Shown here: positions 42,780-54,624 of the stretch, in pieces | How positions within the stretch are numbered: the first letter of the stretch is position 1 | How the letters are laid out: each line of letters begins with the position of its first letter | NCBI GenBank assembly: GCA_004154925.1 | Contig: QJNS01000204.1 | Span: forward strand, 1-64,000 | DNA length: 64,000 nt | Direction: 5' to 3' | Origin: Monosporascus cannonballus | Taxonomy: Eukaryota > Ascomycota > Sordariomycetes > Xylariales | Position numbers and translations under genes: made by a program | Notes under the pieces: model-generated | Told to the model about the DNA's origin: nothing | What the model saw: only the letters and a program-made list of their open reading frames with translations | Database searches by the model: none

Positions 42780-45700
42780 ATATTTTTTAATATATTATTA
42801 TTTATAAATAAATAATTTCAAAATTATTATTAAAATTTTATAAAATTATATAATTACAAATTTAAAAATTTAATAAATATAATATTATTTTAAAATTATA
42901 TAAATATATTAAAATATAATTAAAAAATTAATTACAAAATTTTTATTTATAATATTATAAATATTAAATATATAAATAATATATTTTTTAAAATATTATT
43001 TATATTATTATTTTAATTTAATTTATATTTATGTAATTAAAATTTTAAAAAATTTAAAATATATTATTAAAAATTATTAATAATTATATATTTAAATATT
43101 AAAGTATTTAAATAATATAAATTTTATAATTAAATTTTATTTTATATTTTAAATAAAATAAATTATAAATTAATAATATTTTATTATTATTATTTAAAAT
43201 ATAAAAATATATAATATATAAATATTAATAAATATAAAATATTATTATATAAATAAAATAATTTATATTTATTATTAAATTAATAATATATAATTAAAAT
43301 ATAATATTATAAATTTTTAATTTATAAATATAAATTTATTTTTTATTATTATTATTATATATTTATTTAAATATATTATTAAATATATAATATAATTTAA
43401 TTAAATATAATTTTTAAAATATTTAATTTATATTAAAATTTATTTTTATTAATATTATTAATAATTTTATTTTTTTAAATATATTATAAATAAATAAAAA
43501 ATTATATTTTTATATTATATTAAATTTTATAATATAATATTTTTAATATATTTATAATTAATATAAATTATATTAAATATTATAAATTTTTATATATTAA
43601 ATTAAAAATATTATTTTAATATATAATTTTATATATATATAAATTAATTAAATTTTTTATAATTATATTTATATTATTAAAATTATAAAAAATTTAAATT
43701 ATATATATATATTTATTTTATATATATATTTATTTATAATATTATAATTATTATATTTTAATATATTTATAATAATATAATTTTAAATATTATTTAAAAT
43801 TATTTAATATTATATTAAAAATTTATTATTTTTATAAAATAATTAATATTATTTTATTTTATAATATAATATTTTTTTAAAATATATAAAAAATTTATTT
43901 AAAAATTTATATTTATAATATTTATATATTATATTATTTTATAAATATATTAAATTATAAAATTTAATATAATTTATAAATATATTATTATATTATTAAA
44001 AATTATTTTTAAATTATATAATTATTATAATTATAATTATTATAAAAATATATTAATTAAATTTATAAAATAAATAAAATATATTTAAATTTTTTATATT
44101 ATTATATAAAATTTAATATTTAAAAATATTTAAAAATATTAAATTAAAATTTAATTATAAATTATATTAAATATTTAAATAAAATATATATATTATTATT
44201 ATATTATATTATAAAATCTTAAAATTAATTTTATATTATATTTATTAATTTTAAAATATTTTAATAAATTTATTTATATTATAATATTTATTATTATAAA
44301 AATATTTAATATATTAATTTTTATATTATATATTAAAAATATATTTATTAAAATATTATAATAATAAAATTTTATTTTATATATATTTAATTATTTTATA
44401 TTTAAAATATAAAATTTAAATATATTTATATAAAATTAATTTAAAAATAATTTTATAAAAATATTAATTTTAAAATAATAAAAAAATTAATATTTTTATA
44501 TTATATTTATAATAAATTTAAAATTTAAAAATATTTATTTTATATATTATATATAATTTTTTTAAATAATATAATTTATTTTAATAATTATTAAATTTAA
44601 ATATTTATATAATAAATTAATTTTTATTAATTTTAAATTATTATTAATAATTTAAAAATTAAAATATAATAATATATATATTTATTTTATATAATTTAAA
44701 ATAAAATTTAATAATTTATATTTTAAATTTATTTATATATTATAATATTTTTAAAATTTATTTTATTTTTATAATATATTATATATTATTTTTAATAATT
44801 TTAATTTTAATTTATTTTATTTTAATATATATATAATTTATATATTTTTATAATATTAAATAATTTTATAAATATATTTTTTATTTTTTAAAAATATTAA
44901 TTTAAATTATTTTATATTAATTATATTTTATAAAAAATAATTTTTTAAATATAATTTTAATTTAAATAATAATAAATTTATAATAAATATTTATTATTAA
45001 ATATATTAATTTAAAATTATATTAAATAATTTAATTTTAAATTTATTATAATTATTATTTAAAATAATATAAATATTTTAAATTATAATATAAAATTTAT
45101 ATATTATATAATATTTTTTATATATATTTATTATATATTTATTATATTAATTTTTAAAATATAATATTTTTAATTAAATAATTATTATAAAAAATAATAT
45201 TATAAATAAATAAAAATTATAAATAATTTTTTTAATATAAAAATAATATTTATTTTAATTTATTATTATTATTTAAATATTTAATTTTTTAAAATTATTA
45301 ATTTAAAATTTATAAATAATTTATAATATTTAAATTTTATTAATTTATTTTATTATAATTAAAATTAATAAATTTTAAAATTATTTATATATTTTTATTA
45401 ATATTATATTAAAAAATTTAAAAAAAATTTTATTATTTATAAAATTTTTAACCAAATTTTTTTTTATTTTTTTTTATTATATTTAAATTTTTATTTTAAA
45501 ATTTTATATAAATATAAAAATAAATTAATATATTAAATAATTATTATAATTATTAATATTAATATTAATATAAAATATATTATAATATTTTTAAATTTAA
45601 TTTTATATTAAATAATTTAAATTATAATTATTTATTATAATCATAACATTTTTTAATATTTAATATTATTAATATTAAATTTAAAAAATATATTTTTAAA

Positions 45701-46580
45701 ATATTTTATAAATATTTATTTTTATTTTTAAAAAATTATTATTAAATATAAATTTATAAAAATTATAATTATTTAAATTTTATAAATTCTTTTTAAAATA
45801 TTATATATATTTATTAAATTTTTAATATAAAAAATATTTATTTTATAAATTTAAAAATTTATTATGTAATATTTTATATTATTTAATAAATATTTTAATA
45901 TTTAATAAAAATATATTTTAAAAAATTTTAAAATATCCAAATATATTTTTATATATTTTTTATATTATTTTTATATATATTTATAAATTAAAAATATTTA
46001 AATATTATTTTAATATTTTATTAAATATAATATATATAAATATTTATATAATATTAATTATATTATATTTTATAATATTTAATTTATATTAAAAAATTAT
46101 ACATTTTTAAAAATATTTTATATAAATTAAAAGAAAAATCATAATATAAAATATATTAATTAAAAATATATTTAATAATATAATATTATATAAAATAAAT
46201 TTTATATATTTTCGAATTATAATTATAATATTTTATTTTATTAAATATATAAATATAATAATATTATTTAATTAAAATAATATAAAAAATCCAAAATATA
46301 AATAAAATTAAATAAATTAAATTTATAATTTAAATAATTATAATATATATTATTAATATTATTAAAAATAAATACAAAATATTTAATATATTAATATATT
46401 AATTTTAAAATAATGTATATTTTTAAAATTAAAAAATATATAATTTTTAAAATTTAATAATTTTATTTTTATAATAAAAAATTAATAATATATTATATAA
46501 ATAAGTAAAATATATAAATAACTTAAATATTTATTAAGATTTTATAATAATAAATTCAAAAAGAATTATAATATAATAAA
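42780..46580. other. Near-pure A/T core
   Basis: By eye, no G or C occurs from 43105 to 44217 (about 1.1 kb), one C at 44218, then again none to 45451 (about 1.2 kb). The margins contain only scattered G/C. No tandem period, open frame or transposon trace is apparent. The core is framed by the two pogo-type relics. Confidence 0.8.
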
Positions 46581-46599
46581 TTAATTTAAATTAATCGCA

Positions 46600-48330
46600 T
46601 TTTTATTATTAAACATATTTATAATTTTTTTATAAATACATATATTATGTCCGAATTTGCTATAAATATTAAATTCCTTTTTTGTTTAAATCTTTTTATA
46701 ATAATTACTTTAAGCCATTATTAATTGCGATTATTTATTATTATGTATTTTTATAGTTATAAAAACTTATATTTTTTAAAATAAGTATTTTTCTTTTTTA
46801 AATATATTTATCTTTGATTTTTAAGCGTTTATTAAGGACGTAATTCTTTTTAGAAAAGTAATTATTTTTTTTCCAAAAAAAAACGATTTCGTATAAAAAT
46901 ATTAAGTTATTTTTTATTTAATAATTAACCGATTTAATTATATTTATTTACGAGCTATTTTGGTAATTTTTAATTTTTCTTTGTAAATCACGTTTTTATC
47001 GAATTATTTTAGTAATATTTCTAGGAGTTTGCGCAGGTGGAGAAATAACGGAATTGGCAAAAGTAAACGGCGAAACGGTCGATATAGATATAATTAAAAC
47101 TTTTAGCTAAGAAAAAATGCGATTAAAATTAAATGGAACAAATTCTGCTTTTGCAAATCCGGATTTAATATTATCGGTCGTCATAGCAGCTTTGAACATA
47201 TTATAGAAACCGGCGATAAAATTCTTTTTAGCAATATAGGTAATGTACTACTGTGTAAGATTTTCGATATATAGCGAATAAGTATGTTTTAATACGGAAA
47301 AATAGGATACGTTAAAAGATTAGGGTTAATAAGAAAAATAGGCAGATATATAAAACGTAATAATACCGTTATTCGCATAATAGTTTTTAAATTCGGTCGA
47401 ATAACAGCTTTTATAACTGTCGAAAACAAAAAGACGTTTTGAATTTTTGGTACGTATTTTAATATGTTTATCGAAATATTTAATTTATTTTAAATCCAGG
47501 TTATTTATTATTCAGCCGTTTTCGTTTACAGCAAATGTTTAATGAGGTAAAAGTGGCTTATTGGTAAATTAGCGAAAAAAATCGTTTTTTTTAAAAAATG
47601 ATAATAAATCAAGATAAAACCTAACTTTAAAAATTAACGGCTTATATTATTATAGATTATTTCCGATTTTCGTACTCGGTTTATTTAAATTCTTTACGTT
47701 TTTTAACGCTAATAATAATTATATTTGTTGCTATAAAAAATCTTGTTAAACATCCCATTTCGTTAAAGTTATGAATATCTTTTTTTACGATATTATATTT
47801 TGCGATTATAATCTAAATAAGCCTAAATTATTTTCGACATATTTTTAGATTTTTGTATAAAATCTTTTGGTAATTTATTAATCGATTTAAACGCGTTTTA
47901 AGTTGTTTTTGCCGTTTAATAAAGTTAAATATTTAGTTAACTCTGACGCGTTTTATAACGTGTTATTTAAGTAGCAAATTCCCTATATTTTTAACGTGTT
48001 AAAATCGGACAAAAAACGTTCGCCTATTTAGGTTAAGGACTTTTTCGATAATCGATTTTTTTTGGGTTAGTGTTAATTTTTATAAAGCACGGATAGTATT
48101 GGCTCGCGTCTGTATATTGTTACATTATGTTTTTAAGGTGGAATATAACATATTATAAGTAGAACTAAGCTTTTTACAACTAATTTTCTGGCTGTTTTTT
48201 CATAAATTAAACGGCTAAGTTCATATTCGATTCTTTTGTAAGTCGTTTTATATCATGGTTATTGAAAATAAATAATTGAAGTCGTATGATAAAATCATTA
48301 AAAAAAGGTGTCCCGCTTATTAATATATTT
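46600..48330 (-). mobile_element. Fot1/pogo-type DDE transposase relic, copy 2
   Basis: Direct repeat of the relic at 41.07-42.64 kb. On the - strand the first catalytic block reads HNFNEMGCL at about 47773-47747, so the catalytic Asp has become Asn (G-to-A), while copy 1 keeps Asp. Downstream remnants match the same order: VKKRKEF, an AVNF segment, then FKINQIFR-like residues with stops at former Gln codons, and finally the region of the C-terminal Lys/Arg cluster, now lost. G/C content is a little higher than in copy 1 over 46990-48250. Confidence 0.65.
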
Positions 48331-48339
48331 AGCTTATTT

Positions 48340-50035
48340 ATATAATACGTTATATAAAAAGATTAATAATTATATATAAATTGTATAAAATTTATTTTTT
48401 AGTATATATTATATAATATTATTTATAATATAATTTTATTTATTTAGCATATAATTAGTATTATTTATATATATAATAGTATTTACAATTGTAAATATTT
48501 ATTATCATTTAATATATAAAATTATAATATTTAAAAAATAGTAATTAGTAATTAATTTCGTAATTAATTTTCAAAATTTATATTATTATATTACAAAAAA
48601 GTTAAATTTTATTTTAAAAACGTTTTTTAACTAAACTTAAAACAATCTTATATGTTTTATTAACGAAAAAGGTTTATTAATACGTTTTTCGAAAAAACAA
48701 TTTCTTAAAATAAATAACAAACTTTCGAATTAAAGGAAAATTGAAATTTAATAATAAAATAATTGATATGAAACAAAATTGAGAATAAAATCTGAATCAA
48801 AATACTTTTATACTAATTAAATATAACTTTTATACTTAAAGTATTGAATATTAACTATGCGAATTTTTAATAATATATAATAACCCTTAGGATTATTAAG
48901 ATTTTATATTATAGAAACGGGTTTAATATAAGAAATTAAAATATTTATAAAACTATTAATCAGGAAATATATAATTTAAGATATTTTATATAATAGTAAC
49001 AGGTTTAAAAACTTTACACTATAATGAATTATACCAATTTCTTAAATTGTTAAATTATTAATTTATTTATAATTTATTATAATATTTATAATTTCTTAAA
49101 CGATTATATAAGTTAAATACTGTGAAACTAATACGGAGAGATTTTAAATCTTTATAAAGAAAATTATTTAACTAAAAAATATAATACATATTTAATTTAT
49201 AAAACCATAATTTTCAAACATTTAGAAATACTAAATATGTAATCTGCGAATAAAAGTATAATAAAAGGTCTTTATATATATTTTTCAAATATTCGATATT
49301 ATTATATAATTTCGATAAAGAGGTTTAGAAAATTTCAATATAAATATTATATTTAAAGATTTAAGTTTTAAAATTCAAAAAGGAAAGGAAATTTATTAAT
49401 ATATAAATCATAATAGTACAGAAAGATATATTTAAAAGTTTATAAATATAAAAAACTATTAATTAACTAATTAATTATAAATAAAATATATAAAATATTC
49501 AGAACATATATATCATATTTAATTACAGATAATAGGATATTTCATAGTGTTTTACGAAAAATAAAACATTTTAAAAAATGTATTTAATATTATATAAATT
49601 GTATTTTTAATTATTTATACAAATGTGGTTAAAGATATATCATATATTATATTATAAAATATTATTTATGCTTTTTATAGTTTTCTTGACGAAAATAAAT
49701 AAACTACAATTATAGAACAAATTGCATAATTAATACATTTATAATAGTAATAAAATTGTGATATAAAGATTGTATGATTTATATCAAAATATAAAGAAAT
49801 AAAAAGTAAATTGTTATATTAACAAATAGTTGTCGTTTAATAAACCTTTCTTTATTTATGTAATAATTGTAAAAATACTACTAAATAATTTAAATTAAAA
49901 TCATTCATTATATAATTAATAATGTATATTATAAAATTGTAAAATATTTATAAACTTAATATTATAGTTATTCAGAATTTCATTACATTTCTTAAATTTA
50001 ACATTAAAATCTTTAAAATATAACATCTAGACTAA
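48340..50035. other. AT-rich stretch without recognisable content
   Basis: Degraded DNA between the second pogo relic and the gypsy cluster. No protein trace or tandem repeat could be recovered. Confidence 0.45.
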
Positions 50036-50039
50036 TTAA

Positions 50040-50560
50040 TACACTATCAAATCTAAGTCGACGGGTTTATAGTAGCAGAAATATTATAAGAATTTGAGCA
50101 ATAAAAGTAACTTAATTAAATTTCGTAATACTAAAGGTATTTTGGATAACGAAGTTATATTACACGCTGATATTATCTAAATTTTAGAAACCAAAAACGT
50201 ATTATACTTAATTATTATTGTGTACCTTCTGCTAGATTATTTGAATTTCGCAATAATCTCAATAACCCTGTTACGTATTTCTTTTTTGAGGCTCTACTTG
50301 TCTTAACTGTTTCTAGATACGCTAAGAACGTTAGATTATAATACGATTTTCCATTTTTTAGGATCTTCGTCTCGAAAATTATTCTGCAAGTACTTAACTT
50401 ATTATAACTGGCCGTATTAAGAAATATGCTAAACTTGTTTCCAACGCGAAAATTGCTTAACGTGATTTTTTAGTAATTGCAATTCTTTCTATAAATCTAG
50501 TTAAAATAGCGCTTTATCTTTATTGTAAACAAAAAAAAACCTAAAATATAAATTGGCCGA
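50040..50560 (-). repeat. LTR-like repeat, 3' LTR of gypsy copy A
   Basis: Aligns by eye with 53093-53580: shared segments are the opening AAATCTAAGTCG with GGGTTTATA/GAGTTTATA, the GTTAGATTATAATACGAT/ GTTAAATTATAATACGAT block and the AAAATTATT that follows. Orientation matches an element transcribed leftwards. Ends are uncertain. Confidence 0.55.
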
Positions 50561-50639
50561 AAACTATTTTTTTCGTTATTTGTTTTGTATCAAAAATAAC
50601 CAATCTAATTATGATATACGGGGCCTGAACTTAAAGCAA

Positions 50640-50995
50640 TTACAACGTATCGCTGTTTAATACCGTAAATTCGAGCTAGAACTAGAAATCGCCGAAAAAA
50701 AAACTAACCGAGTTATTTCGGAAGCTAACGCTCGTTTACGTCGTTTACGTAAACCAAAACAAAAATGTGGTAAGATAAGATAATAAAGGCCGTATTTCGT
50801 AGTATTAATAATTTGGAGAAATTGGAAAAGTTGGAGTGCAAAAAATAAATAGAGGCTGCGAAGACCACGTCGACAACGTCCGCTGCTCCTCTCGACTAAT
50901 CCCACATTGGGTTCACGGATTGGTCGATTACTGACTAGAGAACTCTTAACTTTGCCACTTTCGACGCCGTTGATGAAAGCTTTTTAACAAACGCT
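50640..50995 (+). pseudogene. Antisense ORF relic of gypsy copy A
   Basis: On the + strand, opposite to pol of copy A, a decayed protein is readable: a helix EIAEKKTNRVISEANARL then RRLRKPKQKCGKI, shifting frame to NNLEKLEKLECKK, DWSITD, FATFDAVDESF and ending LTNAEHQ before a stop. The same product type occurs in copy B (54011-54620), where it also ends a few bases before the conserved 3' end of pol. So it belongs to the element and is not a chance neighbour. Function unknown: basic/coiled-coil with a Cys-containing N-terminal part in the better copy. Confidence 0.5.
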
Positions 50996-53093
50996 GAGCA
51001 CCAATGAGGTTCTTAATGAGTTTCTAGGTGTTTTCAGAATCTGGATGATTTTTCCACTTACCCAGGTACTGGGTAAGTCCGTCCTATTTCCATATATCGA
51101 AAATTTGCTTTACCTTATATATCGTTTAGTCCTCGATTTTTACGTTATTTTATGCCGTTCGTACCTTAATAGTATTTGCTGCTAACTTAAATAAAAAATT
51201 ATAAAAAGTTAGATAAAACTGAACCTTTAGTAATAAATTTAATCAGTAATTATTTTCTAAGATTTTCTTAGAGATTTTGTATAGGCCGATATATTTAAAA
51301 TCGAGTTTTTGATTTAGCCGTTTTGTTTAGATATTTTTAGTAATGAAGTAAACTATTGTATCTTTTTCGAAGGTTAATTCCTTTAACCTTTTCTGGTTAT
51401 AATATTTATTTATCCGGTTATATACGAACTCTAGTTTTATTTTTATATTTTTAATATAGCTATTTAAGTTATTTCGATATATGGATTATTTTAACGTTAA
51501 TTAAACCTTTTTCTCGTATAATCTATTTAACTTCTAGAGTAAATCCGAAATTAACGTTTGCTAAAATAATTTTAATATTTTTCCAGTAACTAATCTTATA
51601 GGCCAGCTGGGCGGTAAGTAGCTTTTTAACCTAATCGTTCTATTAGTAATTAGTATAATATCGTAGATATATTTCCAGTATTTAGTTTGATCGTTCCGTC
51701 TAGCTAACTGTCCATGGCCTAATAGTAGTCGACAGCTTATAGTTTAATTTAATCTAGTTTACTAAGCTTTGCTAGAATTTTAACGTAAACGTAATATCTT
51801 TATCTGAAATAATTTCGTATAGCAGCCTATATATACTGAAGACGTATCGGAAAAAGATATATGCTATTTATTCTGCGTTTGTATTTTCGTTGTATGGTAA
51901 AAAGTAAAAAAGTTTTGTAAATCTATTAACGATTACAAAAATGCTATTATAATGTACTTTTGTCGCTAGATTTTCGAATAAGGGAAATTTAGTAATAAAA
52001 TTCATAATAATCGAATCCTACGGTTTTTTTAAGACTGGTAGCGGTTATAATTTTTCATAATGCTTATATCGTAATATCTTTTTCATCCGGCAAAGGTGAT
52101 ATTATTTTATGATTTTCTGGACCGTTACTTTTATCTTGAGAAAATAATAATATCGTTATAACCGTTTAAATGTTTTATGGATCCCTGGATATCCGTATAA
52201 GACGTATTCGTAAAAATCTCGTGTTAACGTTTTCCGATATTCCTTTAATATCTAAATGTAAGGTAGTTTGTTATCTTTTGGTAGGTTGTTATTGTAGCTT
52301 TATATCGTTTGATATATGTCGAATAGCATTACTCGAATTGTTGTAATCTATTGTAAGCGTAAATATTTTTCCGTAGTGATATCGAAAATGATATAGCTGA
52401 CCTTGACCAATTTTTCTTCTAGGTCTGGCCGTTTGCTTAGAACATCGGCTCTGTCGTTTTCTGAGTTTTTTTTGTAAATAATAACGAAGTTATATTTAGC
52501 TAACTTCTTTACATAACGTAATTATCGTTTTATAAATTTTCTGGTCGTAATAAAACGGGTAAGATTTTGATAATCTGTATATACCTTAATTTGATAAAGG
52601 TTTCTCTTAAGGAAATGCTTGAACTCTTTAAAAGCTATAATAATAGCTATAAAGTCCTTATCTAGGATGCCGTAATTGAATTCGGTTTTTTTTAATATGT
52701 AGAAATAAAAAGCGATGGGGTGTAATATTCTTTAATTATTTCGTTATTCGATTACGGTTCTTAAAACGTAATCCGAAGTATCGGTCTTACGTTCGATACC
52801 TTGTTTTGGATCGTACATGATTAATATTAGTTCGTTGGTAATCGCATTTTTGATTTTCTGAAACGCTTTATTCGTTTAAAACGTTTATTGAAATTCTTTC
52901 TTTTTTTTAAATAAGACCGATAAGAGGTATGGCGGTTTTGTTAAAATTTTTAATAAATCGTCGATAGTAGTAAGCGAATCAGAAAAATAATTGTACCTTC
53001 TTTATTGTAATAGGCGTTTGCCATTTTGTAATTATAGCAAATTTTTTGAGGTCTATATTGATATATTCTAAGGTGATAATATGTTCTAAATTA
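50996..53093 (-). mobile_element. Ty3/gypsy copy A, 3' half of pol
   Basis: Leftward element. RNase H region around 52830-52620 reads TDTSDYVLRTV then FNYGILDKDFIAIIIAFKEF. Integrase near 51935-51900 reads FVIVNRFTKLF, where copies B and C keep the Asp (VDRLTK, VDRFTK), so a catalytic Asp is lost. The left end shares GTACTGGGTAAGTCCG with copies B and C. The right end is cut inside the RT/RNase H junction (KWQTPITIKKV, FFGFANYY) at 53093, where an LTR-like sequence begins. Confidence 0.7.
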
Positions 53094-53600
53094 TGACGGC
53101 TAAACAGTTTAACCAACTATTAAATCTAAGTCGTACGAGTTTATACTAGCAGGAATATCGTAAGAATCTAAAAAATAAATATTATAACTTATTGCATTTT
53201 CGTAATATCAAAATATTCTAAATAACGAATTATTATTACAAGCTAATATTATTTAAATTATGAAAATAACGAACGTATATATTTTATTTTTAACTTAAGC
53301 GGTTTATTTTGGCTTAACGATAATCTCTTAATCAAGTCTCTTTAAACTCTTTTAACCCAGTTACGTAATTTCTTAACTTAGTCGAAATTTGGCTTTCTTA
53401 AAGTTTCAACTATATCTGAAAACCAAAACCGTTAAATTATAATACGATCTCTCTTTTTCCAGAATCTCTATTCCTAAAAATTATTTTACTTATTTATTAA
53501 CTTTGGTAAATAACTTTTTTTTATACTTAATATATCGAGTCATATTAAAAAAAAATCTCGGTCTCGCAAACGTATTAATATTTTCGTTTTTTTCAAAACT
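53094..53600 (-). repeat. LTR-like repeat inserted into gypsy copy A
   Basis: Begins TGACGGCTAAAC directly after RT/RNase H sequence of copy A and follows the same course as 50040-50560. It is either a solo LTR inserted in copy A or the LTR of a further rearranged copy. The next LTR starts with the same TGACGGCT at 53607. Confidence 0.5.
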
Positions 53601-53605
53601 GTGAC

Positions 53606-53945
53606 GGCTTGGCGGTTTAACTAACTATTAAACCTTGAGTCGACGAGTTTATATTGGCAGAAATATCGTAGAAAATCTGAATAATAACTATAGTAATCGT
53701 ATTACGTCTCGTAATACCAAAAGTGCCTTCGATAACGATGTTATATTACAAGCTGAAATTATTTAAATTATGGAATTAATAAATATATATATCTTATTTC
53801 TGTTAATTGGATTACCACCCGTAAATCGGTAATCCGGCTTACTGGTTTACCACTAGTAAGTTGGTAATCCGGCTTACTGGCTTATTATTAATAAGTTAGT
53901 AATCTATTACGTAACCTGCCTCACCGCGCATTGTAGTTAGGTTAT
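53606..53945 (-). repeat. LTR of gypsy copy B (3' LTR), with internal hairpin repeats
   Basis: Starts TGACGGCTTGGCGG and, read on the - strand, matches 58387-58750 in order, including the shared TTAATTCCATAATTTAAAT. It contains two 18-bp direct copies of GGTAATCCGGCTTACTGG (53828-53845 and 53863-53880) separated by an imperfect inverted copy. It is richer in G/C than most of the block. Confidence 0.6.
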
Positions 53946-54010
53946 AACAGACCGTTTTTGAAAACCGTGGTTCGTTGGGCCATGATACGATCTTCCCCTT
54001 TTTATAAATC

Positions 54011-54620
54011 TTGCTTTTAAGATTTTTTTTTTCGATAAGTCTTTTTCTGCATTTATTCAACATATTTTCCGGTGTATCCAAACGTCGTTTTTACAAATCC
54101 GAACAGCGACTTGCCCTGGCTAATTTAATTAAATTCGAAGGTTTTAATGCGATACCTTATTTTTTTTATTTTATTCGGCAGCTTAATTGCCAAATGATAA
54201 ACGGGGTTTTTCGTTATAAGGAGTACGTTCGTCGAAAATGTTTATGTAACGGGATAGGGGTTCCCGTATCTATAATTAATCGTTATATTGCAGAATTAAA
54301 AAGATTAAAAGAGGAAAAATTAGCGGCCGAAAAATCTTTATCCGAGATTTTTGCGCGTTTTTTTCGTATACGTTATTAGCGTTAATATTATTAATCTTAA
54401 GGTACGAAATTTGTTAATCGTGCCCTTTAATCCTTAAACCATTTTAACGATTTTGTATAATTAAAGTTAAAATCTGTAGTCGAAGTACAGGCCTTAGGTA
54501 AAGTGGACGTTATTAATTGGAATGCGGTAGATCAGGGATTTTTTTCTTTAAATTTTGTGGATTGGAATGCTATTATTTCGGGTAACTCCGTCGTTGCTGG
54601 TAAAAGTTTTTCAACAAACG
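54011..54620 (+). pseudogene. Antisense ORF relic of gypsy copy B
   Basis: Better-preserved copy of the antisense reading frame. It is open from about 54011 to 54379, giving SEQRLALANLIKFEGFNAIP, YFFYFIRQLNCQMINGVFRY, then KEYVRRKCLCNG (probably once a Cys-rich CxxC-R-R-C type motif), and a coiled-coil-like IAELKRLKEEKLAAEKSLSE. Past a few stops it resumes with KVDVINWNAVDQGFFSLNFV and ends STNAGRQ-stop at 54630. The last residues match the end of the copy A frame (LTNAEHQ), and the conserved pol end begins right after. I know no assigned function. Confidence 0.5.
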
Positions 54621-54624
54621 CTGG

